Below are positions 9,841 through 22,421 of a stretch of DNA of 64,000 nt, piece by piece. Position 1 is the stretch's first letter, and each line of letters starts with the position of its first letter. Position numbers and translations under genes: made by a program. The notes under the pieces were generated by a model. The model was not told where the DNA came from. It worked only from the letters and a program-made list of their open reading frames with translations, and made no database searches. Source of the stretch: Holothuria scabra (taxonomy: Eukaryota > Echinodermata > Holothuroidea > Aspidochirotida > Holothuriidae); assembly GCA_037179385.1 (NCBI GenBank), contig CM074194.1, forward strand, positions 682,001 to 746,000, read 5' to 3'.

Positions 9841-11518
9841 GTTGATCTCAAGCTTGTAGTATTGCGAAACATGGCCAGTGCGGCTTCATAGGGACGTTGA
9901 AACCAGGGGAGGTTTTATAGCGACATTTTCTGCAGGAAAAATTTTGCAAATTATGGCACAATATTATTTAAAAACTTTATATTCAAGTGTAATCTTCACA
10001 ACACTTCTATAACTTTTTCAAAGTTTTTCACTGTGTTTGCCAATTAATAAATTTCTTCACAGCTCTCTGTTAGAGTAAATTAAGTCCTTTATTCACTGTG
10101 CAAGATAAGCCACTGATCTATTCTACCCTATTATCTCTTTAACTACAGCCTATTCTTACTATCCTGATAAAGCCAATGAATAGCTTGACACTCTACCTCT
10201 TATATACCTGTCATTTGTTGTGACAACATCTCAGAAATTAGTCTCTGCATTAATTAAAACCATGTTACCCAGGAGGTTACGAGTGCCAGGTTTAACCACT
10301 TATAAGCCAGATATTAAAAAAAAACTGCCACTAAAGAGTGAAAAATTGATGGATTAAAGGGCAAAAACTGTCATACCAAGCTTGTTTTGAAACAACAGCT
10401 TCATGCCAAGGCAAGCCCACATCGAGACTTGAACATTTCATTCTCATACATCATTACATTCTCGGACTGAAGTAAACAAAACTGACCACAGGACAGCTTT
10501 GAATTACAGAAGGGGTCTCCTAAGAAATAGGCTGTTTGCATGTAACCTACTCCCTGCGGGAATGCTCGCCAATGGCCACAATGCTTGAGTGCGTGCATGC
10601 ACTGCATGCATTCAATGCATGCAACACTAGTAATATCAAGCAGGGCTGCGCTAATACTAATACTCGACTAACTCAACCTACTTACGTATGTACGTATGGC
10701 AGCCGTGATTCGAAGTGGTTAATGTTTCCATCTGTTTTCAACCTGGGGGAGTACAGGATGTCAAAGGGAACAACCAGTTTCAACTCTTCCTCCCTGAAGA
10801 TGAGGTGAGTCATCATTCCCAAGTGCAATCATGCATAAAAATAACGGTTCAACATTGCTTGTGGCTTCGACTTCTCATGTAAATTGCACATATTTCTTCT
10901 CAATCTCATTTTTCAAGTACCTTTAATGATGTGTCAGGACCTTAAGGATACTCCAGTGTCAAATTCATAGGGTCTCAAATAAAAGAAAATAATTTTTTAT
11001 TGCATGCCCTTCAAACTTCGCACCTGTACCTTGTTCTAACTCGAGATATTCCCATTTAAAAATAGGTTTTTCTTGTCACAACAGACTCCCAGTTGCTTCA
11101 GGGTTACCAAATGTTATGTTAAACTGACAGATTACTTCCAAAATCTTTTCTTGTTCTTTAAAATTGAAGTAATTTATTTGACCCTGAAACTTCACATCAG
11201 CTAAACATCAAATAATGTTCATTAAAGGTTGAGCTGAAAATTTTCTGAGCACAAAGGTTGCAACTTCAAAAGTGTCTTCATATTTCCTTTGCATGTGTGA
11301 ACATTTATAAAGAAAATATAAAACATGATCAATTAATCTGCTGGTATGACATCACAGATTTCCCACAATGCACTTAGTATGTTACTATGGTTTGAATATT
11401 TTCTTTCGAAAGTCCTTATTTTCTGAACGCATGCTACTCAGATAGAATTTTCACTAGTAAAGAGAGAAAAAGAGTACTGGTTTTTGGAAGCTCTTGCAAT
11501 TTGTTACCAAAATATTCA
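9841..11518. other. No gene seen; GCATGC palindromes near 10.6 kb
   Basis: No coding signal. At 10590-10625 several GCATGC words form short perfect palindromes, including TGCATGCATT and AATGCATGCA around one base, followed by a TACGTATGTACGTA word near 10684. Confidence 0.4.
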
Positions 11519-11812
11519 GTTTATAGGCCCAGTTCTCTCACCCCAAACAGCACCAATTCTCCTAACCTTCTTACTGAAGCCCCTCCCACAATTTTCTCAA
11601 ATTCATCCTAATCCAGATACAATCTCAGTTTGTTGCTTCAAGGTGAGTATAGAAAAGCTCAATTTATATACACAAAACACTCTCAGTACCATTCATGCTG
11701 CATAGTTTAAGCTTTGGTAGTCTGTATTGTTTGAGTTAGCTGTCAATCAAAGAGCTGAGCCAACTAAAAATTTTGGTACCCCGCACCAAAATTGTAGTTT
11801 GGGGTGAGAAGT
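11519..11812. mobile_element. MITE-like family 2, copy a
   Basis: Collinear with 22114-22421 and with the complement of 13225-13521. Landmarks are CTCTCACCCCAAAC, GAAGCCCCTCCCACAATTTT, TGTTGCTTCAAGGTGAGTAT, TCAGTACCATTCATGC, TCAATCAAAGAGCTGAGCC and TAGTTTGGGGTGAGAAG. The terminal bases have drifted in this copy. No coding sequence is present. Confidence 0.75.
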
Positions 11813-11957
11813 TTCAAGTACAGCATTTTCAAGGTAAACCAAGCAGTTACTCCTAGCAAATGAAGAAGGAAAAATGTTACAAAATTCTCAAGAGCTGTTC
11901 TAAGAACAGGAACATCTATTTGACTATCACACTGGGGTGGCTGCATTTGCCCTTTAA
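11813..11957 (-). mobile_element. MITE-like family 1, partial copy b
   Basis: The sequence AAGGTAAACCAAGCAGTTA is the complement of the same word in the copy at 54849-55085. The right end GCATTTGCCCTTTAA carries the family terminal repeat. It directly abuts the family 2 copy on its left. Confidence 0.6.
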
Positions 11958-13224
11958 TTAATAAAACCATGTAGTTAGATGAATTGTCAAGCTAAGGCTG
12001 CATATAAACAAGGATCTTCCACATGATGTCACTATAATACCATGGCTTCCCTTGAGGCACTGAAGTGGTGTACTTCAATAACCTCAATCAATTGCTGTCA
12101 GCAATTAAGGATAACTTGCCTTTAAAATCCAGCCCCTGAATAGTTGTCTGATTGACCCCTGTGAACTTCAAAGCAAACTGTATTCAAAGCAAACACAGGA
12201 TAACAGTTGCACTATTTGCTGCCCTTGATACACCAACTGGCATTCTTCCAACTGTGATAGCCACCCTGCTAAGAGATGCGGTCACATGCCGCAACTCCAA
12301 GCAGGGGTCTAAGACATTTACCTACTGGGTCAATCAAGCCAGGTGAAGCATTCAAATTATTTTAAGTGTTTTGATTATATCATATGATAGTATTGGGTCA
12401 CAGAGGAGTTAAACTTACTCAAGCATTCAATAAAATATTTTTTTTAAATATGGTTCAAACAAATGACACTGTTGGGCAGAAGGGAGGGACACAAACATCC
12501 AATGAAATACATCCCTGTACCTAAGAAAATTTCCACACCAATGGGGGAATGGGAGGGGGAGTGGCTATGCACAGGAAGGGTGCTTACTGGCTGATCTAGA
12601 GTAATACACTAGTCATGGACGGGTCTCAAAATTTGGTTAACTAGGACATTGTGCAATTGCAATAAACTAAAGGTGTGTACAAAAATTAACACAGAAAAGT
12701 AAAATGCTGTTTTAAAAGCATTCTAGGTAGAGCACATGCTCCACACTCAGATGCTGTCACTGCATTTAAATCCATATTTATTTAAAAAAGAAGTACTTGT
12801 CATTATTCCCAATGGCTCAAGCATAAATATGCAAATTAAACCTTCAATTTTTGAACCCATGCAGATATGCGCGAAAATGGCAGAGCCTGGGCCCCATTGG
12901 CAAAAATCTCTACAGCAATTTTAATCCTCCACGGACATTTCATTTGCACTCAATATTCATAACCCTCTCCCACAACCGTCTCACTGAGTTGAATCCAAAT
13001 GCCAACACAGCTTCTTTAACAAAGCTCCATTCTGACTTTTCTAAATTTAACAAGGGAGGTGGTCCACTTTAAATACTTGATTCCCTGATACTGATCCCCT
13101 GGGCGGGACCAGATCGTTTTTTCCAGTCCAAGGGCAGGTATAGTTGCATCATTGTATTTGTGCATGTTGGACATATTTTGTCGTGTGGGGCTGGGAGATG
13201 GAGTATGCTCCAGAAGCACATCAT
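11958..13224. other. No gene recognised; one possible exon-like frame
   Basis: The frame at 12152-12346 is followed by a donor-like CAG/GTGAAG at about 12342. It matches no family I recognise, and no partner exon is visible. The rest is AT-rich and featureless. Confidence 0.35.
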
Positions 13225-13521
13225 TTAAAGGGCCAAACCTCTCACCCCAAACTACAATTTTGGTATGGGAGTACCAAAATTCTCAATTGGCTCAGCTCTT
13301 TGATTGACAGCTAGGCTAATTCAAACAATGCAGAGTACCAAGCTTACACAGCATGAACGGTACTAAGAGTGTTTTAATTATATAAATTGAGTTTTTCTAT
13401 ACTCACCTTGAAGCAATAAACTGAGATTGAGGATGAGGATGAATTTCAGACAATTGTGGGAGGGGCTTAAATAAGGTTAGGAGAATTGGTACTGTTTTGG
13501 GTGAGAGAACTGGGCCTTTAA
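13225..13521 (-). mobile_element. MITE-like family 2, complete copy b (297 bp)
   Basis: TTAA occurs at both ends. The left end reads TTAAAGGGCCAAACCTCTCA and the right end complemented reads TTAAAGGCCCAGTTCTCTCA. Sequence between the ends is the reverse complement of the copy at 11519-11812. Confidence 0.85.
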
Positions 13522-14394
13522 GAATATTTGGTAACCTTTGATTCATACCCCACTGATTGAATTACCACTTTTTCTTGATTGCCTGCATTCAGCCGGATCC
13601 CTGAAAGGATGATCAAGCTCTCAGGGTCTGATCCAGGAAATGAGAGTTCTACTGGCAGACTGTTCCCCTGCAAGGGGGAAGATCCAGATCATGTTACCTT
13701 CTAGTATTAAAATGGGAGTGCACTCATGGAAACTAGCACTTTGAACTGTATCTTCCTTCTAGCACACAACAATGGGTCTAAAACTTTTTTGTATTGATGC
13801 AAAAACAATACACTTAAACCCTTAACGCATGGTGCTAACAACTATATCCATCCTTCCTTCCTGGGAAGTGACAATTCTTTTGTTGCCAGATAAAAGCATT
13901 AAATCATCTGGTCACAAGGCCTGTGAAAATCACCTCCAAAAGAGCAGTTTGCACCCAGTATGACCTATATATATAACAAGATAATATGATGCAACAATTG
14001 CAAGATGATCCATCTAAAACACGAACTTTAAAAAACATCATGCTGAGTTACAATTTGACTCTATACTTTAAAAAAAATTATTGGTATTTCGATGCCCAGC
14101 ATGGATCCCTACAATGGTTATGCTGTGACTTTCAACTTTCACCCACTAATAGTATAGCAACTTCCTAAAAATAAATTAAACTGTTTCCAACATTGAAATT
14201 GTAAGTAAATACTTCAGTATTTGTAGTTTTAATGATGGGGTCTACAAAAATTCAATAACTATGTAAAATTGAAAGCCCTTGCTCTGTCTTTCATTCTGTG
14301 TGGTACAAATAAGCCTACTAATGTCAGAATGTCAGATCAAAATATAAATGGGTTTCAAATGTCTCATTTCTCAACGGGTTTTTTCTCAGAATTA
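13522..14394. other. No gene seen
   Basis: Contains a GATC-rich patch near 13595-13695 recalling the words at 9.4-9.8 kb. Nothing else was recognised. Confidence 0.4.
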
Positions 14395-14816
14395 TGCTCA
14401 ATGAAGCTCACTGAAATGGTTCATGTAAATTTCAAAAAATTTTTCCCAAAGCTGGTTAAGTTTTCTGTACATACTAATGATGAATGGTCAAACTTAGACA
14501 ACCTCCATAGTACATAAAAATAATTATTTTATGAGTGTGTACTTAAAGATTCAATTGGGTTTTCAAAAATTCCTGACCAGACTCTTTTTCAAAATATGCA
14601 CAATACCTTTCACTTCCAAACAAGTCAGTATACCACAAAATGGTTTCAACTCAGGACAACACAAAATTCAGAATTTTAACTTTTCCTTCAATTGTTAATT
14701 ATTGAATATGCAACTTGACTAATCATGCTAATTATAAGAATTTTCATGAGGTAGTAGCCCACCCTTAAACACTTTCATAAAGTTATTGATATCAACTCAA
14801 TGTTCCCCTTGAAGTT
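14395..14816 (+). mobile_element. MITE-like family 3, decayed copy c
   Basis: Collinear with 3663-4033 through GGTTCATG, GGTCAAACTTAGACAA, TTTTATGAGTG and TGACCAGACTCTTTTTCAAA. A CATGAGGTAGTAGCC word and a diverged TCAATG end follow. It is longer than the complete copies because of small insertions. Confidence 0.7.
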
Positions 14817-16135
14817 TCTAAATGTAGATAGAAAAGATAAGAGACCTGTTTAACAGGTCTGGTGAACCAAAAAGTGCATGACTCAAACTCTTTGAAGGAT
14901 GAAGCATCTTCCCCCTCCCTTACACACACAATTTTGGACTTTTTAATGCATAGACCTACTGGCTACAAAGCTATAATTCAGCCCCACCTTTATCCATCCT
15001 CATTAAGACATTTGTCCCCCCCACAGACAAATCCTGGTGTCATCCCTAGAGATGGTGAGTACAATTTAGGTCCTGTCATGGCTAGCCTAAGCCTCCTGTG
15101 GTTCAAAGGAAACTTGTATCAAACAATTATGACTGATTTTCAATCAAAACTTGAAGCAAACATTGAGTGGGATGGAACCAGCCATGGGTTGATCTGTGCC
15201 CTCAATTCTACTAAAGTACAACTTAATTTTAAAACACTGAATGTTAACATAAACATTTCATATATTCTTTACAAAAAAAAAAAAATGCCTTAGTTTTTGG
15301 GGGAAGGGTGCCACAGCAGGAGGGAGGTTCAAGATAGTTTGTACTTTTCTAACTCTCTACTCTTTAACAGAATAAGACTTAGTTGAGTGGTACTCAACAC
15401 CAACACATGCTGTCAGCCATATTGCTTCTTTGGAGAGCAACATACGACACCCCATAGTAGATCAAAGTGGTGTAGCTGATACAGTCTGTTACATAACCTG
15501 TGCCCTCAAATGAGCAATGCTTTCACTGTGTTCACACTGTGTTAAAAGCAATTAACACATGCTTGACTGGCCTGTTTAGCTAACCAACAAATGTTCACTT
15601 ACATAATTTTTTGTGTATTTTAATATATTATATATTTGTTGCTTTCAATCAACTTACCAGGAGTGAAATGTGACTATATCAAGTGTGCATGTAGTGGGAT
15701 TAAATTCAAACCTGCAGTAAGATAAGAGATTAAGAAGTAATCAGGCAGAGAAGGAGGATGTAACAAAAAGTAATGAGTGAATGTTTCATCATGAGTTGTA
15801 ATTTATCCTGCAAAGGGGTTTCAGAGAATCTGTGAGATTGAATTTGAGATAGCTAATAAAATAATAAATGCTCAATAACATGTGAAGTTAAAAAAAAATG
15901 CAAGTACACTTTCTTTGTCAGTAGTAACTTACTTAAACAAAATATTTTAATGGTGTTAAATGGTAGGCATGAAGATGCTTTCAACATTATTGCTAAGTTC
16001 ATGCAAAGGTCTGGCTTGCCTGACCCTAAGTTAATAGTCCAAGCAGGCTGTTCATTTGTGAAGAGTTGTGTTTATAAACTGGCATATCTGCAGGGTTAAA
16101 CTTTACCTGGGAATCTTCCAGGGCATACTGGTACC
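14817..16135. other. No gene seen
   Basis: The 143-codon frame at 14862-15293 ends in an A-run and has no recognisable domain. No repeat family was recognised. Confidence 0.35.
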
Positions 16136-16262
16136 TTAAAGGGGCATATTGTGTTAAAATGTGTAACTTGCCACAACAATGATTGTGGAAGGTACTACCT
16201 CATAAAAATGCTTACCATGGCATAACCAGTCAATTTTTACATCCAAAAGTACTGGTAAGCAA
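16136..16262. mobile_element. MITE-like family 3, terminal fragment
   Basis: Starts TTAAAGGGGC and contains CTACCTCATAAAAATGCTTA, which resembles the complement of the right part of family 3. Only one end is present. Confidence 0.45.
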
Positions 16263-18495
16263 AAAGTTTATAAAATTTTGAATTTGTTTACATCCTGTGT
16301 GCAACAGTTTCATTTATAATTTTAAAACAGGTCTCCCAAAATTAAAAAAAAAAACAAAATGGAATCATTTACTACTCACTATACATTTATTTTTATGTAC
16401 TACTGTACATGGGTATAGTATAAGCATTGCTACAGATTGTGATGGCGATATTTGGAAGAATGCCCACTAATTTTTGTAGTGGTGGGGGCATGATGTGTCC
16501 CCACCAAATTTACCTGACTAAAATGTTGCATTTTGAATTCTGTGGTGAACCTTTATCTAGCACTGTGTGTTACTATTGACAAGTCAGCTCCAACTCCAAC
16601 CATCTAATTATGTACAACTTATCAAGTTACACAAGGTCACATTCCAAATGCAAACAAAACAACCTCTTATTGTATGTTGACAACATGAGCTCTTCACATA
16701 CTGGGGTCAAGTGTCTTCATTTTCGAGTGATTTGACATTTGGGACAATTTCTGGAAATATTTTAAGAAGACAAAACTCTGACATATTTTGATACACCATA
16801 TGAAACCAACACTCTGAACAAGTCTTCAAACTGGAGAAGAAATGAGAAATATAGTTTTGATGAAGCATGTTTTGACATACTGTATGGTCACTGAATTGCA
16901 TCTCCACATCCTACCACCTTCACCATTAAATTGACACTGGTGCTTCCTTTTTTTAACCTTTTTTTGTAGTGTATTGTAGATTTAAAGTTGTGAAAAAAAA
17001 TGTAGTCAAAACAAACTCCAGTTATTGCTTTAAGATATTTATTACCTGGGTTAACATGGACTTTCTTGAAAGAGTGACCTGAGGTGGCTGAAATTAAATG
17101 GTGTCTCCTTCACCATTAGGGTTGTGAACGTGTACTAAATTTACTAAACATTTCATCTTATAACTGTGAGATCATTTGGCAGTTACAATTAATTAAGTGG
17201 GACTGTTTCTTCATACAGTAATGTGCACTTGTCTGTACGGCATGAAGCATACAGTTGGTGAAGACTTGCTTCATTGTTCAGCCTGCTACAGTATCTGTAG
17301 TAAGATTTCATATTTCTGGCCTTTCATGTTGTGAATAGGAACGGGAAAGATTGAGAAGACAGTGATTCAAACATGGTTAAGTGAGACTTCAAAGAAAAAG
17401 GTTTCACTAGATGGAAAATGGGCTGTAGAGAGACAGAGAAATTTGCAGATACTTAAAAAAAAAATTTGAATTTACGATTAATTGCAATTAGTTGCTTTTC
17501 ATTAAATATTAAATCTACTTGCAATCATTTAGCGATTAATTTCTTAACTGCCACAGCCCTACTCACCATCCCTTGACTTTGTCCCTCTGCTTCCCTCTCT
17601 TTTAATAATGGGTGGATCTATACCATCAATCTACAATGAAAATGTAAAGAAAGGGTAAAACATGTTAAATTTTTCTGTAAAAGTTTGACAATCACAAAGT
17701 TTCTTACATTAGGGCCTGTCCCCCAACCCCCTCCCCCACTCTAGTTGTGCCAGAATCAAATGCTCAAGCCAGGCAATGAGATTCTCCTAACAATTAAACT
17801 TGAGTACCATTGTTGCTGGAGCTCAAACCTGTTGAATTACTCACTGCAACAAATAGTTCATTCTAAGAAGGTAATAAATCTAAAGCAAACATGGAACACA
17901 GTAAGTTAGAAAACAGCAGAAAGTACAATTTTGAGACCTTTCTTGAGTTAGGAGATTCTAAAAGTGTACAAAGAGAGAGACAAAAGATCAGTTGAATTAA
18001 CCAGAGAGCCAAAAGGCTTTGTGATTTCTTGCGAACCTTGATTCTCTTAAAATTGTGCCATTGTGTGATTAGCAAGGCAGAGGATAAGTTTAATGAGTTG
18101 TGATAACACAATAGTTAAGTAAAAGCTTCCTCCCTGATAAGAGAAATTTGACCCTCTTCATCCCTTCCCCAAGAAAGGCTAGTTCAGTGTCATGTGACTC
18201 CATGCTACAGCAGTACTCTAATTTGTCCTCTAGACTTGTAATTTGTACAAAGACAGTTTTAAAGGGAGTGCAATTCAAAGGGAAGTATGTAGTAAACTGA
18301 ATTTGAGAGACTGGTAAAAATAGGGGGTGGCACAAAATTGGTCAGAAAGGTGTCAAAATTATTATTCATCCAAAATCAGACAAAAATTTGTAATCTGCAC
18401 ATGCATGCAAGCCATCCATCTGAACAATTTTCAGTACAAATGATTTTGCAATGCATCTAGGAGAAAATGGCATTTCAAAATATTAATAACTGTAA
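16263..18495. other. No gene seen
   Basis: Long AT-rich stretch with only short chance frames (for example 17863-18111 and 18090-18335 on the minus strand). No recognised repeat. Confidence 0.4.
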
Positions 18496-19262
18496 CGATA
18501 ATAATAATAGTAATAACAATACAGTTTTTATAAAATACCTCACACAAAGAGTCTCAAAGGCTGAAGATTGCCCAACAGAGGGTCCATATGAAATAGTAAA
18601 CAATGAGTTTTCAGGTTAGTTTTAAATTGTTCAATAGAGGAAGAATTCTTGATAAGATGGAAGATCATTCCACAATTTGGAAGAAATGATAGCAACCACC
18701 ATAACAGTGGGTAACAGATGATTGTGCATTTAAAAGAGATTAAGAAAGTTGATTGAAGGTCATGTAAAGGCTTTTAGCTAGATATAAGTTCCTGAAGAGA
18801 GTAAGGAGCAAAACCATGGAGGCACTTGTAGGTAAGTAGAAGAACTTTATACTGGATAAGTTGCTGAACAGGAAGCCAATGAAGACTGGTTAGGATGGGG
18901 GTAATGTGGTCCCCAGATAAAGAAATCAGCCCAGCTGCTGAGTTCTGAATTTGCTGAAGTTTTTAAATTTTACGAGGAGACTATTTCCATACAACCAAGG
19001 CAGCAGGTGACAAATGCATAGACAAGCTCTTCAGTAGTGTGGGTATCCAAGAAATATGGTATTTTACCAATTATGTAAAGAAAATGAAGCAGAGCTACAC
19101 ACATATTAATATGCTGGGATAGGCTAAGATCATTGGAAAAGAACACCTAGATTCTTGGCATTTCGGGCACACATAACCAAAGAGTCTCCACTGGAAATAC
19201 AATCAAAAGGTAATGCATTGCCAAAGAGTGAAACAGTGATGTAATATTTCAGTTTTACCAGG
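18496..19262 (-). pseudogene. CR1/L2-like LINE, 3' end with decayed reverse-transcriptase C-terminus
   Basis: Translating the minus strand in shifting frames gives a familiar non-LTR order. A segment NLGVLF..DLSLSQHIN near 19.1 kb is followed by LVYAFVTCCLG near 19.0 kb. Then comes HWLPVQQLIQYK near 18.86 kb, embedded in an LTS-LHWLPV-type motif, and finally NSSSIEQFKTNLKTH near 18.62 kb. These are typical of the region after the catalytic domain in CR1/L2-group retrotransposons. The frame is broken repeatedly, so this is a dead, 5'-truncated copy. Its 3' end carries GAGACTCTTTGTGTGAGG and a (TTA)n tail, also seen at 2461-2523. The exact clade is uncertain. Confidence 0.75.
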
Positions 19263-19440
19263 AAAAATATTCACCTTTATAACCGAAAATGACCCTTGAA
19301 TGACCATTGACATATCTTTTTACAACCATGCCATGTTTGGTAACTATTGGACTGACAGGTGCAAAGCAATACCACACCAAAGATAGTCCCACCTTTTGAC
19401 CTCGTTTGACCTAAAATGACCTTGGATTAAAGAGAGAAAA
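19263..19440. repeat. Isolated units of the TGACCT half-site repeat
   Basis: Contains TGACCC, TGACCA and the phased set TGACCT, CGTT, TGACCT, AAAA, TGACCT at about 19397-19422. That is the same 4-base spacing seen in the tandem arrays. Confidence 0.6.
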
Positions 19441-19463
19441 AAAAGAAATTTTCCTGCTATACA

Positions 19464-20515
19464 ATAAGCCCTTTCATGATTGCAAGTGCGCATGACAGAA
19501 CAAAGGTCATCCGGTATCACTCGCTCATTCGTATCGCTGTGTGTACGTACATTTTGCAATAGTAAGCTACACAAGATTACACTCGACTTGTAGGATTTGG
19601 GTTAACTGATTAAAAATTCAGGTTAGAGGGCCTACTATTACTCCGTAATATTTAGGAATGAATTTTGCTTTGGGTCTTTGGTTATAAAAAAAATCTAGAG
19701 TTACCTTGGCCAATGATTTTCGTCTATTACAATCGATCTCAGGCGCGCTAAGATCTCCATTGAACACCCATGTGCTAACAGTATAACTGTTAGTGCAACA
19801 TTACTATATAGCACTTGAACGTTACAATACATGAAGTTACACTCCAAATCACAGTCTTGGGCTGGGGTATGTTATAACTAAGCCTGGGCGAAGCAAGTCC
19901 TGGATAGATATACTGTGAGATTTTATTATGAAGGTAAAAGGCCAAGACTTAGTAAGGCGATCTATACGAACTTAACCTACGAAGTCTACGAACTTACGAA
20001 CGAAGCCTACGTTAGGCCTTTGCATCGTGTAGCATGGTAATAGAACTTCAAGCGTAGAAATAACCCCCTGATGCTCATCCTAGTTCTTGTAGCTTAGGTA
20101 TTTTTCACGAAATTTGGTATACCAGCCTACAGCTGGTTCATTCCTTGAGTAGGCCTAGCTTACGGTATTTAGCCTAGCAGAGAAGACTTGAACTGTCTGT
20201 TCGTACTTCCACGGGAACGGACAAATTCTTTGAGATTTTGCACGTTCAAAAACTTAAAACTCAGCCAGTATCTAAGGAAAATTTATGAGTGATACTTTAA
20301 AACATCTTTCGGGCGATACTCAACGTTTTGTCCATTAAGAGATGTGATTTTTCGAAGCTACTTTTGGTTCATGTCCGTGTTGTTTATTGTAGGCATGCAT
20401 ACGTAACCTAACGATGGTATGCACAGGCGACGGCCTGCGACTAGCGTTGCTATGGGTTGCTATACCGAATGACCTTTGACCCGGGAGACCGATTTGTAAT
20501 CATGAAAGGGCTTAT
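19464..20515. mobile_element. 1.05-kb terminal-inverted-repeat DNA transposon, non-autonomous
   Basis: The left end ATAAGCCCTTTCATGATT is repeated exactly inverted at the right end. The similarity extends imperfectly to about 57 bp, including AAAGGTCAT-N-CGGTAT in both ends. The outermost bases allow a TA target duplication (TA/AGCCC and GGGCT/TA), which would fit Tc1/mariner-like elements, but no longer duplication is visible. There is no transposase frame. The interior is richer in CpG than the surroundings. Confidence 0.8.
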
Positions 20516-20734
20516 TCCAAACCTGGAAAAAACTGGATCAATGGGCAGGGTTATTGAATTTCAAATGCCATTTTAGGATGATTTAGGGTCACATAAATGA
20601 CTTTTTTGTATCCTGTGACTGCCTGGATGCATTATTGTGCACTAAATCAGTACAGTCATAATGGTGTGGCATATGTTGCCAGAGACCCTCAAATCATGAA
20701 TAACCCTTAAATTTCCCAAGTACTCTATAGGCTT

Positions 20735-21114
20735 GGTCTCACGCACCCTTCGACACTCTGTGTTACTGTACCTGGTGTTTACAAGAAGGCAAAACCGCAG
20801 GTTAACCCCGTTTTCCAGTCTGTGTTCTCACATATCCTGTGTTTTGTTGATTGGGTAGTGATATCATAGTAACAAGGTCAATTATTTCACACACCAATTA
20901 CTGCAAAATGTTAGAAAATACCAGTCATCAGCACCATAAACACCTGTGACTTTGCTTGATTAAAACAGACACGGTGTTTAAAACCGCTAACCTTGCAAAT
21001 TGATACAGGTAGACAGAAATTTAAACATTGACCCTACCTTAACCCCCATTCCTTTGTTACTTGAGCCCGAAATACACGGTGCTTATGTTCCTCAAGTGCA
21101 GGGTAGGTGAGACC
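20735..21114. mobile_element. 380-bp MITE-like element with GGTCTCAC ends
   Basis: The left end GGTCTCACGCACCCT and the complemented right end GGTCTCACCTACCCT form imperfect terminal inverted repeats. No coding sequence and no clear target duplication. Confidence 0.6.
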
Positions 21115-22113
21115 ACAGTATATAATGCCACCTGAAACCAAAGCCCCCTGGGGGCATCTTTGCATAGTGACCACTTTGAGAAACACTTCTCAAGGCTAAA
21201 CCCGCATGACCAAAGACAAGGTGTAACAGAGGATTAGCTTTCAACTTATTACAAGGTCGTCTCTAAGTGGTTAAGGGCAAAACTATTTCACAAAATATTG
21301 CATGGACAGAATTTTGCTGAAGAACATAACTACACTATTTGAGATACAACACAGATAGCCGGCGGGGTGGACAAATTTTTTGGTCCAGATCATCGCTACG
21401 AAAAAATCAATGTCCGCCGGCGTTGGACACCAAATCTGTTCAGCTGCGTAGAAAACTTATGGAAACTTCATGTACAAAACTCTAAGTGGATTGGTTGAAG
21501 CAAGGCTGTTAATGTTTATTTAACGCTTGCACCATTGTACAACAGTACCCAAAGTCACCGTGGTCGATGTTATTTGACACTGGTATTGTGTGGTACCGTG
21601 CAAGCACACACACACAGTACAGCCGTTAATTAAGAACAACCAATCCTGCAGCCATGGGAAAAGATAGTTTGATACTTTTCAACAACAGATAACTGTTTTT
21701 AAATCCACTCTTTGATGAAAGTTGTTATTGTTTGAAAGAGGCTGTCCATGATCAAGACTTCCATCTAAATTAAAAGCTTTTAATGGACGTAATAAGCCTA
21801 TGTTTTTGTTTGGTTTAAACGTCTTTGTGTTCAACGCAGCATTGCCAAGATTTAGTCGTTGAGCACCGCCTACCTCAGGAATAGACCAATTGTGGTGAGT
21901 GCTCATGAATGTTTAGACGATCAACTTTTGGGCTCACTGAACGGAATTTCTGACCATCGCCAGCAGGCTCTGAGGGGTGGCAGCCTAAAGGGGGGTGAAG
22001 CCACAGAGGGGCTACACAGGCTACAACACAGATGGATAAATGTGCCATATATAGGCTACTCAAGTCCTCCACCAACCTTTGGGGAATGTTGCTTCACATT
22101 ACATGTATACAGA
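21115..22113. other. No gene recognised; GC-rich stem-loop at 21.36 kb
   Basis: GCCGGCGG with GGACA at 21358-21371 pairs with TGTCCGCCGGC at 21411-21421. Overlapping frames on both strands at 21679-22125 show no known domain. Confidence 0.4.
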
Positions 22114-22421
22114 TTAAAGGCCTAGTTCTAGGCTCACCCCAACCAGTACCAATTCTTCTAACCTTCTTACTTAAAAGCCCCTCCCAAAGTTATCTAAAAT
22201 TCATCCTCATCCTGACTCAATCTCAGATTATTGCTTCAGGGTGAATAAAGAGCACTCCAATCGGTAAACAAAACATTCTCAGTACAGTTCATGCTATGTA
22301 AGATAAGCTTTGGTACTCTGCATTGTTTGAACTAGCTGTCAGTCAAAGAGCTTAGCTGATAGAGAATTATTGAAGACTACTATAAAAATTTTAGTTTGGG
22401 GTGAAAAGACAAGCCCTTTAA
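22114..22421 (+). mobile_element. MITE-like family 2, complete copy c (308 bp)
   Basis: Starts TTAAAGGCCTAGTTCTAGGC and ends AGCCCTTTAA, with TTAA at both edges. Collinear with 11519-11812. Confidence 0.8.

Noticed and set aside
14862..15293. 143-codon plus-strand open frame
   Set aside because: Ends in an A-run and shows no domain, no splice context and no repeat relation.
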